From contig NZ_CP133264.1 of NCBI RefSeq assembly GCF_030915445.1, positions 2,666,001 through 2,730,000 on the forward strand: a stretch of 64,000 nt of DNA, given 5' to 3'. Below are positions 43,647-53,067 of the stretch, piece after piece. The translations under genes were made by a program, and so were the position numbers. The DNA comes from Clostridium sp. OS1-26 (lineage in GTDB: Bacteria > Bacillota > Clostridia > Clostridiales > Clostridiaceae). The stretch's first letter is position 1. Every line of letters starts with the position of its first letter. The notes under the pieces were generated by a model that saw nothing but the letters and a program-made list of their open reading frames with translations, searched no databases and was not told where the DNA came from.

Positions 43647-43702
43647 GTTGAATATTCAACTATATTATGTTATTATAAATATAATCTAGTTGAAAGTTCA
43701 AC
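43647..43702 (+). promoter_or_regulatory. Two 14-bp palindromic operators flanking a promoter
   Basis: GTTGAATATTCAAC (43647-43660) and GTTGAAAGTTCAAC (43689-43702) are perfect or near-perfect palindromes whose centres lie 42 bp apart, four helical turns. TATAAT (43680-43685) lies between them. This suits a dimeric repressor. Confidence 0.6.
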
Positions 43703-43719
43703 CTTATTTGTGAGAGGTG

Positions 43720-43800
43720 ATGATAGGCTAAAGATTTTGGTATCTATATTTTAGGAGAAGATGTTAAAAATAACTGGAAAGAAATAAAGAATTTTTAGGA
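43720..43800 (+). pseudogene. Remnant of a small gene behind the paired operators
   Basis: GAGAGGTG-ATG opens only MIG-stop. In another frame FGIYILGEDVKNNWKEIKNF runs to a stop at the end. The parts look like the beginning and end of a gene with the middle lost, possibly the autoregulator of the operators upstream. Identity unknown. Confidence 0.3.
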
Positions 43801-43809
43801 GTGATTATT

Positions 43810-44316
43810 ATGATGAGAAAAGCAGTTATAGCGGATATAAAAAATGTTATGGAAATTATAAAGGAAACTATTGTTGAGATGCATTCTTACGGAAACTATC
43901 AGTGGGATGAAAACTACCCTCAAGAAAAAGACTTTCTAAATGACATTCAGAAAGGCGATCTATTTGTGACAGAAAGAGAAGGCGAACTAGTAGGGTTTGT
44001 ATGTATTAATAAAGTAGAGCCAGTTGAATATAATGGATTAAATTGGTCATTAAATGATGATGCTATGGTTGTTCATAGAATGGCTGTCAACCCAGCTTAT
44101 AGAAAAAATGGAGTTGGTACAGAACTTATGAAATTTGCTGATGAATTAGCTTTAAAAAATAATATAAAATACTTAAAAACAGACACCTATTCATTAAATT
44201 CAAAAATGAACAGACTATTTCAAAAATGTGGGTACAAACTTGTTGGAGAAATGAGTTTTTTAGGAAAAGAAAAACCATTCTATTGTTACGAAAAAGTATT
44301 AAATGAATCTAAATAG
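43810..44316 (+). CDS. GNAT-family N-acetyltransferase
   Basis: 168 residues: RKAVIADIKNVMEIIKETIVEMHSYG, a conserved YQWDENYPQEKDF segment, the acetyl-CoA loop MAVNPAYRKNGVGTELM and DTYSLNSKMNRLFQKCGYK. This subgroup is common in Clostridia; substrate unknown. The ATG at 43810 lies eight bases after AGGAG. Expression may come from the operator-flanked promoter at 43647-43702. Confidence 0.88.
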   Translation: MMRKAVIADIKNVMEIIKETIVEMHSYGNYQWDENYPQEKDFLNDIQKGDLFVTEREGELVGFVCINKVEPVEYNGLNWSLNDDAMVVHRMAVNPAYRKNGVGTELMKFADELALKNNIKYLKTDTYSLNSKMNRLFQKCGYKLVGEMSFLGKEKPFYCYEKVLNESK

Positions 44317-44358
44317 CTTATAGCTTAATAAGTTTATATTTTGAAAGGCGCTCATAAA

Positions 44359-45279
44359 TTGAATAGTTATTTTAGTGTTATAAATCAAGTTGGAATTTTA
44401 TCATTGATAATGGGGGTTGGTCTTTTAGCAAAACGAAAGAACTTAATTAATGATGAACTAAGTAGAGGATTATCAGCAATATTGGTTAATATTGCACTAC
44501 CATCGTTAGTTATAGGAGCTTTTATCGTAAATTTTTCCTATGAGCTATTGGACAATATGATAAGAATTTTTACTATATCTATCCTGTTTCATATTGTTAT
44601 CATATTATTTAGCAAGATTATCTTAAAAAAATATAGCATGGATAAGCAAAAAATATTGAAATTTATGTTTATATTTCCTAATAGCGGAGCAATGGGAATG
44701 CCTCTAGTATACAGCTTGTATGGAAAAATAGGAGTTCTTTATTTATCAATTTTTTTAATCCCTTATCAAATACTCTTTTGGACCTATGGTGAAGGCCTCT
44801 TCTCCAATGAAAAAGAAAATATTAATATAAGAAAGTATTTAAATAATCCCAATATAATTGCTGTAGCAATCGGTCTATTTATATTTATCTTTTCTATAAA
44901 GATTCCTTTTATAGCGAAAGAAGCACTTGGAGACATAGGCGCCATTACTATGCCTTTATCTATGATGATAATTGGGGAAAAAATCGGTTCTTTAGAGTTT
45001 AAAGAAATTATAATGGATAAGGATGTTTATTTCTGTTCATTTATTAGGCTTATAGTTGCTCCAATTTTAATGTTTATCATAATAAGCTTTTTTAATGGAA
45101 TACCTTTAATCAAAAATATCTGTATAGCAGCAGAGGTAATTCCAACAGCTACAGTTTCAGTGTTATTTTGTGAAAAGTATAATGGAAATGCTAATTTAGC
45201 ATCAAAGTGTATTTTGGCTACTCATATTCTATCAATAATTACTATACCAGTGATGCTTATGTTTCTTCGATTTAGCTAA
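44359..45279 (+). CDS. AEC-family transporter
   Basis: 306 residues with about ten membrane helices in two halves: LSLIMGVGLLAKRKNLINDELSRG and LVNIALPSLVIGAF open the protein, PNSGAMGMPLVYSLYG and EVIPTATVSVLFCEKYNGN are conserved. The auxin-efflux-carrier family moves organic acids or amino acids; substrate unknown. The TTG at 44359 is chosen because AAAGG lies 11 bp upstream; an earlier in-frame TTG lacks a site. Follows the GNAT gene by 42 bp and ends with a terminator. Confidence 0.88.
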   Translation: MNSYFSVINQVGILSLIMGVGLLAKRKNLINDELSRGLSAILVNIALPSLVIGAFIVNFSYELLDNMIRIFTISILFHIVIILFSKIILKKYSMDKQKILKFMFIFPNSGAMGMPLVYSLYGKIGVLYLSIFLIPYQILFWTYGEGLFSNEKENINIRKYLNNPNIIAVAIGLFIFIFSIKIPFIAKEALGDIGAITMPLSMMIIGEKIGSLEFKEIIMDKDVYFCSFIRLIVAPILMFIIISFFNGIPLIKNICIAAEVIPTATVSVLFCEKYNGNANLASKCILATHILSIITIPVMLMFLRFS

Positions 45280-45288
45280 ACACTAATG

Positions 45289-45321
45289 TAAATGCTCTCT
45301 ATAGGAGGGCATTTATTTTTT
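45289..45321 (+). terminator. Terminator after AEC transporter gene
   Basis: AAATGCTCTC / GAGGGCATTT then T7. Confidence 0.85.
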
Positions 45322-45405
45322 TATAAGAACAAGGTTAAATTCATAATAACTCATAATAATAAATATATTATAAAAGTAAATAAATATTATTCCAAGGAGT
45401 AGTCC

Positions 45406-47736
45406 ATGCATAATTTAAATGTGATTGGAAAAAGTGTGCCAAGGAAAGAGTCCTTAGATAAAGTAACAGGTGCTGCAAGATATACTGATGATTATGATAT
45501 TCCAGGACTTTTACATGCTAGGATGGTAACAAGTCCTTATGCTCATGCAAAAATAAAGTCTATTGAATATGTAAATGCACTAAAAGCTTCTGGAGTTAGG
45601 GCAGTGTTGACGGGTCAATATTTTCCTCAGCTTATAGGATCTACTATTGTTGATAGACCTCCTATTGCTATAGATAAAGTGAGATATAATGGTGAACCTG
45701 TGGCGGTAGTGGTAGCTGATAATGAAGCAGAAGCTGAAAAAGCAGCTCAATTGATAAAAGTAGAATACGAAGCTTTACCAGTGGTGAACTCTCCCCGCGA
45801 GGCGATCAGAAAAGATGCGCCCTTGGTTCACGAAAAACTTGGTCAATATATGATTATAGATGAAGCTTTTCCAGAGGCCAATACAAACATTGCCAGTCGA
45901 ACTAAGATAAGAAAAGGTGATATTAAAAAGGGCTGGGCTAAAAGTGAAGTAACAGTTGAGGCAAGCTTTTCTTTTCCACCTTCTGATCATGCTGCTATGG
46001 AAACAAGGTCTGTAAGAGCAGAAATATTACCAGATGGGAAAGTTATCATATATTCTGCGTCTCAAGCACCCTTTGTCATAAAAAAGCTCATAAGTTATTT
46101 CTTTAAAGTTGATCCTGGCAAGGTTATTGTTAATGTGCCTTTAGTAGGTGGAGCTTATGGAGGTAAAACAGCTGTACAGCTAGAGTTTATTGCCTATTTA
46201 TGCTCAAAGGCTGCTGGAGGGAGACAAGTTAAACTTACTAATACTAGAGAAGAAGATCTGATTACATCTCCAGTTCATATAGGTCTTGATGCAAAAATTA
46301 AGCTGGGATGCACAAAAGCTGGTAAACTCACTGCAGCAGAAATAACCTATTTATTTGATGGAGGTGCATACTCGGATAGAGCAGTAATTATAAGCAGGGC
46401 AGCAGGTGTAGACTGTACAGGACCTTACAGTATCGAAAATGTATGGTGCGATTCCTTGTGCTTATATACAAATCATCCCTATGCTTCAGCTTTTAGAGGC
46501 TTTGGACATCCAGAGCTCACCTTTCCAATAGAAAGAACAATGGATATACTAGCTAATAAGCTTGGAATGGATCCTTTAGAATTAAGGTTAAGAAATGCAA
46601 TTATACCAGGAGATACTAGCCCTACTCAAACTTTATTAAATAAGAGTAATCTAGGGAATCTACTAAAGTGTATACAAAGGCTGACTGAACTAATACATTG
46701 GGAAGAAGGAAAACTAGTTGAAACTAAGGATGGTAAAGTGAGAGCTAAAGGTATAAGCTGCTTCTGGAAAAATTCAAATACAGCCTTAAATGCAGGAGGA
46801 GGAGCTATTCTTACATTTAATCCGGATGGAAGCATTAATCTTATTTGTGGTGCAGTTGAACTAGGGCAGGGAACTAAAACAGCTTTAGCACAGATACTAG
46901 CAGAAAAAATGAAAATGGATGTAGATCAAATCCATGTAGTGATGGAAGTTAATACTCAGACAGCCCCAGACCACTGGAAGACAGCTGCAAGCAGGAGTAT
47001 TTTGCTGGTTGGTAGGGCTGTTTTGAGAGCGGCTGAGGATGCCATTAATCAACTATCTAGAATTGGATCTATTGCTTTAAGATGTTCGCCAGATGAATTA
47101 GAGGTTGGTGGAGGAAGAGTATTTTTAAGAGATAATCCTGAAATGGGAATAGAAATAAATAAAATCGCATTTGGTTATACCTATCCTAACGGGAATTCAG
47201 TTGGAGGTCAGGTTATTGGAAGAGGAAGCTACGTTTTAAAGCATTTAACAACTTTAGATCCTGAAACTGGCAAATGTAATCCTGGCCCAGAATGGACTGT
47301 TGGTGCAGCGGCTGTAGAAGTAGAGTTCGATAAAAAAGAATATACCTACAAAATTATAAAGGCAGCTTGCGTCGTGGATGCAGGTAAAGTTATTAATGCT
47401 GAAGCCGCAAAAGGACAGATTTCTGGTGGTATGAACCTAGGATTGAGTTTTGCTAGTAGAGAATCATTTTTATTTACAGATAAAGGTATTATTCAAAATA
47501 AGCAGTTAAGAACATATAAAATATTGAGGTTTGGAGAAAATCCGGAGTATCTTGTAGATTTTATAGAAACTCCACAAATAGATGCACCCTATGGTGCAAG
47601 AGGAATTGGAGAATATGGTGTAATTGGAATGCCAGCAGCGCTTGCAAATAGCCTATCTAATGCGGCGCAAACACCTCTTAATCAACTGCCGTTAATTCCT
47701 GAGTTCATATGGAAAACTAAAGAGGGGGGCAAATAA
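45406..47736 (+). CDS. Molybdenum hydroxylase large subunit (xanthine dehydrogenase family)
   Basis: 776 residues with the xanthine dehydrogenase-type order: VIGKSVPRKESLDKVTGAARYTDDYDIPG at the start, the molybdopterin segments GAYGGKTAVQLEF and FRGFGHPE, GAVELGQGTKTALAQILAEK, and the catalytic glutamate region APYGARGIGEYGVIG. It holds the molybdenum cofactor that hydroxylates an aldehyde or N-heterocycle; the substrate is not deducible. AAGGAG precedes the ATG. First gene of a three-subunit operon; cofactor-maturation genes are not in the window. Confidence 0.93.
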   Translation: MHNLNVIGKSVPRKESLDKVTGAARYTDDYDIPGLLHARMVTSPYAHAKIKSIEYVNALKASGVRAVLTGQYFPQLIGSTIVDRPPIAIDKVRYNGEPVAVVVADNEAEAEKAAQLIKVEYEALPVVNSPREAIRKDAPLVHEKLGQYMIIDEAFPEANTNIASRTKIRKGDIKKGWAKSEVTVEASFSFPPSDHAAMETRSVRAEILPDGKVIIYSASQAPFVIKKLISYFFKVDPGKVIVNVPLVGGAYGGKTAVQLEFIAYLCSKAAGGRQVKLTNTREEDLITSPVHIGLDAKIKLGCTKAGKLTAAEITYLFDGGAYSDRAVIISRAAGVDCTGPYSIENVWCDSLCLYTNHPYASAFRGFGHPELTFPIERTMDILANKLGMDPLELRLRNAIIPGDTSPTQTLLNKSNLGNLLKCIQRLTELIHWEEGKLVETKDGKVRAKGISCFWKNSNTALNAGGGAILTFNPDGSINLICGAVELGQGTKTALAQILAEKMKMDVDQIHVVMEVNTQTAPDHWKTAASRSILLVGRAVLRAAEDAINQLSRIGSIALRCSPDELEVGGGRVFLRDNPEMGIEINKIAFGYTYPNGNSVGGQVIGRGSYVLKHLTTLDPETGKCNPGPEWTVGAAAVEVEFDKKEYTYKIIKAACVVDAGKVINAEAAKGQISGGMNLGLSFASRESFLFTDKGIIQNKQLRTYKILRFGENPEYLVDFIETPQIDAPYGARGIGEYGVIGMPAALANSLSNAAQTPLNQLPLIPEFIWKTKEGGK

Positions 47737-48575
47737 TGATTCCAATTAATTTTGAATATTATAAACCTGATTCATTAGATGAGGCTGTGAAGCTATATGG
47801 AAAGCTCAGTGAGAGTAATAAGAACCCTTTATATTATTCAGGTGGTACGGAAATAATCACTATGGCAAGAAGAAATGATATATCTACAAAGGCAGTGATA
47901 GACATTAAAGGAATACCTGAGTGTAATGTATTTGAAACAAGAAATAATCAGATGGTAATAGGAGCTGCAGTTACACTTACTCGTATTTCTGAGAATAAAT
48001 CAATTCCAGTTCTAAGCAAGACAGCAAATTTTCCGGCAGATCATACAGCACGTAATACGATAACTGTAGGCGGAAATATTTGTGGAAGAATTATATACAA
48101 GGAGGCAATTTTAGGTCATTTAATTGCAGATAGCAATGTAATTATTTATGGAGAAAAAGGCAAAAGAATAGTTTCAATAAATAAGGCTTTTAATCAGAGG
48201 CTTCAACTAGAAAAAGGAGAATTTCTTTTTCAATTGACAACAGACATGAGATATGCCAAATTGCCTTATATATCTGTGAAGAGGACTAAAATGGAAAAAA
48301 TAGATTATCCTTTAATTAGTATGGCTGCACTTAAAAAAAATAATAATATACAAATGGCATTTAGCGGAGTTTGCGCTTTTCCATTTAGATCTATTAAGAT
48401 GGAGGAGGATATAAATAATAAAAATATTTCAAGGGAGAAAAGAATAGAACAGGCAATAAGCCATGTACCTGCACCTATATTTGGCAATATTCAGGGGTCT
48501 TCTGAATATAAAAAGTTCGTACTCAGAAATTTACTAAATTATACTCTGGAAAAGTTGGAAGGTGAATGGCGATGA
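47736..48575 (+). CDS. Molybdenum hydroxylase FAD-binding subunit
   Basis: 279 residues: FEYYKPDSLDEAVKLYGKL, the FAD-pyrophosphate loop YYSGGTEIITMARR and TVGGNICGRI, as in CO dehydrogenase/xanthine dehydrogenase medium subunits. It passes electrons from the 2Fe-2S subunit to an acceptor through FAD. The start overlaps the preceding stop (TAATG). The C-terminal CO_deh_flav_C-like part is short and relatively divergent. Confidence 0.92.
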   Translation: MIPINFEYYKPDSLDEAVKLYGKLSESNKNPLYYSGGTEIITMARRNDISTKAVIDIKGIPECNVFETRNNQMVIGAAVTLTRISENKSIPVLSKTANFPADHTARNTITVGGNICGRIIYKEAILGHLIADSNVIIYGEKGKRIVSINKAFNQRLQLEKGEFLFQLTTDMRYAKLPYISVKRTKMEKIDYPLISMAALKKNNNIQMAFSGVCAFPFRSIKMEEDINNKNISREKRIEQAISHVPAPIFGNIQGSSEYKKFVLRNLLNYTLEKLEGEWR

Positions 48576-49045
48576 TATCATATATTGAAGCGGCAAGAAT
48601 AGAGCTTGACATTAATGGCGAAAAGAGAAGTTTGATTGTAAGGCCAGCAGATACTTTACTTAGAGTGCTTAGAGAACAGTTAGGATTAACTGGAGCAAAA
48701 GCTGGATGTGAAAATGGTGATTGTGGTACATGCACTGTGCTTTTAGACGGATTACCTGTTAAATCATGTATTATGCTAGCTGTTGAAGCTGTCGGACATA
48801 AAGTAACTACCATTGAAGGCTTAAAGGAAGATCCTATTCAAAAAGCTTTTATAAATAAATGGGGATTCCAGTGTGGGTATTGTACTCCAGGTTTTATAAT
48901 GAACTGTTACGGACTAATAACCACTCATCCCAATGCAGATGATGAAACTATTGAAGAATGGCTTCAATCAAATATTTGCAGATGTACTGGATATGAAGAG
49001 ATTAGAGAAGCTGTAAAATCAGTATTGTTATTAAGCAAAAAATGA
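48572..49045 (+). CDS. Molybdenum hydroxylase 2Fe-2S subunit
   Basis: 157 residues with both clusters: plant-type C-x4-C-x2-C in GCENGDCGTC followed by a fourth cysteine (KSCIM), and the helical cluster QCGYCTPGFIM ... NICRCTGY. It carries electrons from the molybdenum site to FAD. The second of two in-frame ATGs (48572) is chosen, overlapping the upstream stop by 4 bp with AAGGTGA at good distance. Last gene of the operon; terminator follows. Confidence 0.94.
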   Translation: MISYIEAARIELDINGEKRSLIVRPADTLLRVLREQLGLTGAKAGCENGDCGTCTVLLDGLPVKSCIMLAVEAVGHKVTTIEGLKEDPIQKAFINKWGFQCGYCTPGFIMNCYGLITTHPNADDETIEEWLQSNICRCTGYEEIREAVKSVLLLSKK

Positions 49046-49065
49046 GAGTTATGCATAATTTAAGT

Positions 49066-49097
49066 TAATGCCCTTTATAATAGGGCATTTATTTTTT
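49066..49097 (+). terminator. Terminator after the molybdenum hydroxylase operon
   Basis: AATGCCCT / AGGGCATT followed by T6; also lies at the 3' end of the convergent CBS gene. Confidence 0.85.
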
Positions 49098-49100
49098 ATA

Positions 49101-49556
49101 TTAAAGTATAGATTTAAAGCAATGCCTAATGACATCTCCACGGCTGATTATTCCAATTAATACTCCGTTATGTTCAACTGGCAGCTTTTTTATATGTCTT
49201 TTGGCTAAAATAGCAGCAATACTTTCAATATCTTCATCTTGAGAAACTTTAATAACTTTCTTTTGTGCGATGCTAAGAATATTTAAATCTAAAATTTTTT
49301 GTACTCTATCCTCAAATTCTTCATCATCACCTTTTATAACGGCAACATAATAGAAAAAATCAGCTACCAAATTTTCATGTTTGCCAATATATCGCATGAT
49401 ATCTCCATCGCTTACATAAGCAATGATTTCATTTTTTTCATTTACCACAGGAAGTCCACTAATGCGGTGATTAATAAATTTTTTAATGACAGCTCGCACT
49501 GTGTCACTTTCCCTCACTGTATAGACTTGAGTGATCATAATTTCATGAGCTTTCAT
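49101..49556 (-). CDS. Tandem CBS-domain protein
   Basis: 151 residues made of two CBS domains: AHEIMITQVYTVRESDTVRAVIKKF with HRISGLPVVNEKNEIIAYVSDGDIM, and VIKVSQDEDIESIAAIL with HIKKLPVEHNGVLIGIISRGDVI. Such stand-alone pairs bind adenine nucleotides and act as energy or c-di-AMP sensors; partner unknown. The ATG at 49556 follows TAGGAG. Divergent from a MarR gene across a palindromic operator region. Confidence 0.9.
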   Translation of the reverse strand: MKAHEIMITQVYTVRESDTVRAVIKKFINHRISGLPVVNEKNEIIAYVSDGDIMRYIGKHENLVADFFYYVAVIKGDDEEFEDRVQKILDLNILSIAQKKVIKVSQDEDIESIAAILAKRHIKKLPVEHNGVLIGIISRGDVIRHCFKSIL

Positions 49557-49633
49557 AATTATTCTCCTATCAAACATAATTAAAAATAAGATAATGTTAT
49601 AAGAAATCAATTTGTTTTTGATTCTTTATAACA

Positions 49634-49672
49634 AGTTGTATAATACAACTATATAGTTTTATTATACAACTT
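49634..49672. promoter_or_regulatory. Palindromic operator between CBS and MarR genes
   Basis: AGTTGTATAATACAACT (49634-49650) is a perfect 17-bp palindrome; a matching half-site ATTATACAACTT lies at 49661-49672. Likely bound by the MarR protein of 49797-50234. Confidence 0.6.
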
Positions 49673-49796
49673 ATCATAATAATGTCAATAATATTCTAAA
49701 TTATCAAACTATTTACGTTGAAGCTATAAATTTTAAAATGCTTATTCTTGTGTTAAAATAAGTGCTATAAGATATATAAAGTGAGGTAATAAAGAC

Positions 49797-50234
49797 ATGG
49801 ATGAACAGTCTTTGGAAACCATTGAAATTGAATTAGCAGTGCTACTTCGCCACCTATCGCTAATTGCAACCTATAAAAAAATCGGTAATCTTGATAGATC
49901 TGCCTATCTCTTGTTACATCAAATAATATCTAATGGAGCTACTGGAGTCAAGACTCTAGCTGATGAACTACATTTGGATACTTCTACAATAAGCAGACAA
50001 GCGACAGTTTTAGAACAAAAAGGATATGTATATAGGATACCTGATACAGTAGATAGAAGAGCTTACTCACTTCAAATAACGGATTTCGGTGTAAAGGAAT
50101 TTAACGAATACAAGCAGTTACGATTGGAAAAGGTGGCAGAGCTTTTAAGGAATTGGTCTGATAAAGAATGTAAAGTATTTGCGAAACTTTTAAAGAAATA
50201 TAATCATTCTCTTATTGATATATTGGATAATTGA
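49797..50234 (+). CDS. MarR-family transcriptional regulator
   Basis: 145 residues: winged helix GVKTLADELHLDTSTISRQATVLEQKGYVYRIPDTVDRRAYSLQITDFG, with the DxRR wing. Probably autoregulated at the palindrome 49634-49672 and perhaps controlling the divergent CBS gene and the redox relic downstream. Effector unknown. GTGAGGT precedes the ATG. Confidence 0.9.
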   Translation: MDEQSLETIEIELAVLLRHLSLIATYKKIGNLDRSAYLLLHQIISNGATGVKTLADELHLDTSTISRQATVLEQKGYVYRIPDTVDRRAYSLQITDFGVKEFNEYKQLRLEKVAELLRNWSDKECKVFAKLLKKYNHSLIDILDN

Positions 50235-50313
50235 TCTAAATATAAATTAAGTTGAAGTAGTATAGTAATTTAAATTAAAATCTATTATTATATTAGGCGA
50301 GGAAGTGAATAAT

Positions 50314-50515
50314 GTGAAAATATTCGTAATGCATGGAAGTCAAAGGAATGGCAACATAGAAAAAACTATATATTCCATTGAAAACAAAAGCATTGTTTAG
50401 CATATTTAGAAACCTTATGAATAGCTATACAGATGATCATAAAGATAAAGAATATTGGAGATATAAAGGTTGGTTACAAGGGAAAAAGCCCTGGCAAGAT
50501 TGTGAGATTAAGTAA
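50314..50515 (+). pseudogene. NAD(P)H-dependent flavin oxidoreductase with internal deletion
   Basis: GTG behind GAGGAAG gives KIFVMHGSQRNGNIEKT, a flavodoxin-fold N-terminus. Then, in a shifted frame, LFSIFRNLMNSYTDDHKDKEYW and RYKGWLQGKKPWQDCEIK run to a stop, the typical C-terminus of these small FMN reductases. About 130 middle residues are gone. Confidence 0.65.
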
Positions 50516-50528
50516 GGTGGTGATTTAA

Positions 50529-51253
50529 TTGAAAGGCATTGATTGTGAACGTAGAACATATAAAGATATATCTACTACTCATGCCCATGTATATGCGCAG
50601 CTAATATTACCACTTCATGGAGTTCTTAATATTCAAACTGACTGCCGAGCTTTTGAATTAGATGAACAACACTTGTTCCTTGTTCCTGCAGAATGTATGC
50701 ATACGTTTAGATCTAAACAAAGTAATGAGTTTTTAGTTTTAGATATATCTAACTATATGTTTAATGATAAACATTTTAATATATCTCAAGAAGGCGTTGA
50801 GTGTTTTTTGGATGAAAAGTGGAAAGCTATAAGATTCTTAATACTAAGCGAATTAAATAGCAATGAAAACAAAAATCAAGCGTTAACCAGGTTGTTTCAT
50901 TATTTTTATCCAATGCTTTTAAAAGAGAAAACACCTTCTTCTATCAAGTATATACATGAACATTTTAATGAAAATATAAATTTAAATACATTAGCAAGTA
51001 TAGAACACTATAATATTAGTTACTATATAGTGAATGGTTTAAAAAAAACAAAGGAATTTCCCCAATTGAATATATACAAAAACTGAGAATGCAAAGAGCA
51101 AAAGAACTTCTTTTAAATACAGATTTAAATATTATAAGTATTGCACATGAAGTAGGATACAATCATCATTCTTCTTTTACAAGAATCTTTAAGACATGCG
51201 AAAAAATGTCACCAGCAATATACAGAACAAAAAACCAAAAAACAGATAAATAA
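50529..51253 (+). pseudogene. AraC-family regulator with cupin sensor, frame break before the DNA-binding domain
   Basis: The N-terminal cupin-type domain (TTHAHVYAQLILPLHGVLNIQ; LFLVPAECMHTFRSKQSN) and first helix of the HTH (NINLNTLASIEHYNISYYI) are open 50529-51086. The remainder, SEWFKKNKGISPIEYIQKLR to FTRIFKTCEKMSPAIYR, follows in another frame and ends at 51253. One missing base at about 51025-51032 explains it. Full length would be about 242 residues, normal for the family. TTG start behind AAGGTGG. Confidence 0.8.
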
Positions 51254-51400
51254 TAACTTGATTTATGAAAAGTAATTTTTAAAAATATTAGGTAAAATAA
51301 AGACATAAAATAAATGAACTTATGATATAGATATCCCAATTCGGTGATTAGCTTATTAATTGAGATATGATATCTATAGATAGTGTGGAGGAGTGATAAA

Positions 51401-51730
51401 ATGCCTAGTATTGATGACTTTAATAAATTAGATATAAGGGTAGGGGAAATTATTAAGGTAGAAGTTTTCGAGAATGCGAGAAAACCTGCATATAAACTTT
51501 GGTTAGACTTTGGGCCAGAGATAGGAATTAAGAAGTCTAGCGCACAAATTACTAAATGCTATGAAGTTAATGAACTAATTGGTAAACAGGTTCTAGGAGT
51601 TGTTAACTTTCCGCCAAGACAGATTGCAGACTTTATGTCAGAGGTTTTAGTTTTAGGGGTATATGCTGAACAAGGAGTTGTACTGGTTCAGCCAAATCAA
51701 AAAGTAAATAAAGGAGATAAATTAGGATAA
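51401..51730 (+). CDS. csaA: tRNA-binding domain protein CsaA
   Basis: 109 residues: FNKLDIRVGEIIKVEVFENARKPAYKLWLDFGPEIGIKKSSAQIT and GVVNFPPRQIADFMSEVLVLG are the hallmarks of CsaA, an OB-fold protein with chaperone and tRNA-binding activity described in Bacillus. The ATG lies behind GGAGGAGTG. Monocistronic with a terminator. Confidence 0.93.
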   Translation: MPSIDDFNKLDIRVGEIIKVEVFENARKPAYKLWLDFGPEIGIKKSSAQITKCYEVNELIGKQVLGVVNFPPRQIADFMSEVLVLGVYAEQGVVLVQPNQKVNKGDKLG

Positions 51731-51751
51731 AATTATAAAAATAATTAAAAG

Positions 51752-51790
51752 GATGTAAGCTAATTGTTAGGCCTACATCTTTTTTTATTT
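51752..51790 (+). terminator. Terminator after csaA
   Basis: GATGTAAGC / GCCTACATC around an AT loop, followed by T8. Confidence 0.85.
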
Positions 51791-51927
51791 TTTTGAGGCT
51801 TATTAAAAAAGTTCTTGACTTTGTATATACTTAAAGGTGTAATATTATGAATATATTGGAAAATAAAACAATATTAATACTATGAGCTATAAACAGAGTT
51901 CACTATTTATCTAATGGAGGGGTTATT

Positions 51928-53067
51928 ATGTTATATAGAAAATTTGGAAAAACTAATGAGATGGTTTCAATCTTGGGATTTGGATGTATGAGACTACCCA
52001 TTCTTCCAGGAGGAGATCCATCTAAAATTGATAAGGAAAAAGCGATAAAGCTAGTTCGCAGCGCAATTGATGAAGGAGTAAACTATATAGATACTGCTTA
52101 TCCTTATCATGGGACAGGCATGGATAAAGCCGGAGAAAGTGAGCCTTTTGTAGCAAAAGTATTGAAGGATGGCTATAGAGAAAAAGTGAAAATAGCTACA
52201 AAACTTCCTAGTTGGTTGATAAAGTCAAAGGAAGATATGAATAAATACTTAAATGAGCAACTAAAGAGACTTGAAACAGATTCAATAGATTTTTATTTAG
52301 TTCATGCTCTTAACAGTAAAGTGTGGGATACATTAAAAGAAGCTGGTATTGACAAGTTTTTAGATGAAGCTATAAAGGACGGGAGAATAAAACATGCAGG
52401 TTTTTCTTTCCATGATAAGCTAGAAGTGTTTAAAGAAATAGTGGATTATTATGATTGGTCATTTTGTCAAATACAATATAATTATTTAGATGATAATTAT
52501 CAAGCTGGAAGTGAAGGGTTAAAGTATGCTGCAGGAAAAGGATTAGGAGTTGCAATTATGGAGCCTCTCAGAGGAGGAAAGCTTGTTAATAATCTTCCAG
52601 AGGAAGCTAAAGTAGCTTTCAAAGAAGAGAATCAAAAAAGATCAGCAGCAGAATGGGCTTTAAAATGGGTATGGAATCACCCAGAAGTATCTGTTGTTCT
52701 AAGTGGTATGAATACAATGGAACAAGTTATAGAAAATATAAAAGCAGCAAGTGAAACGAAAGCAAATTCGTTGACCAAGAAGGAATTAGATACGATTGAT
52801 CAGGTTAAGAATATTATTAAAGGAAAGATGAAAGTTAATTGTACAGCTTGTGAATACTGTATGCCATGCTCAGCAGGTGTAAATATCCCTATGTGCTTCG
52901 AAATTTATAATAATTACTACATGTTTGGTAAAAAAGAATTTTACAACTGGCTTGAACCTAAGGAAAAAGCATCAAGCTGCGTAGAGTGTGGTAAATGTGA
53001 AAGTCATTGTCCTCAAAGTATTTCAATTCGAAAAGAATTAAAAAATGTTAAAGAATTGTTTGAATAG
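51928..53067 (+). CDS. Aldo/keto reductase with C-terminal 4Fe-4S domain
   Basis: 379 residues: an aldo/keto reductase barrel (MLYRKFGKTNEMVSILGFGCMRLP; NYIDTAYPYHG with the catalytic Tyr; FYLVHALN) followed by a ferredoxin-like tail with CTACEYCMPC and CVECGKCESHCPQ, eight cysteines in total. This fused form is common in anaerobes, where the clusters may deliver electrons. Substrate unknown. GGAGGGG precedes the ATG. Confidence 0.92.
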   Translation: MLYRKFGKTNEMVSILGFGCMRLPILPGGDPSKIDKEKAIKLVRSAIDEGVNYIDTAYPYHGTGMDKAGESEPFVAKVLKDGYREKVKIATKLPSWLIKSKEDMNKYLNEQLKRLETDSIDFYLVHALNSKVWDTLKEAGIDKFLDEAIKDGRIKHAGFSFHDKLEVFKEIVDYYDWSFCQIQYNYLDDNYQAGSEGLKYAAGKGLGVAIMEPLRGGKLVNNLPEEAKVAFKEENQKRSAAEWALKWVWNHPEVSVVLSGMNTMEQVIENIKAASETKANSLTKKELDTIDQVKNIIKGKMKVNCTACEYCMPCSAGVNIPMCFEIYNNYYMFGKKEFYNWLEPKEKASSCVECGKCESHCPQSISIRKELKNVKELFE

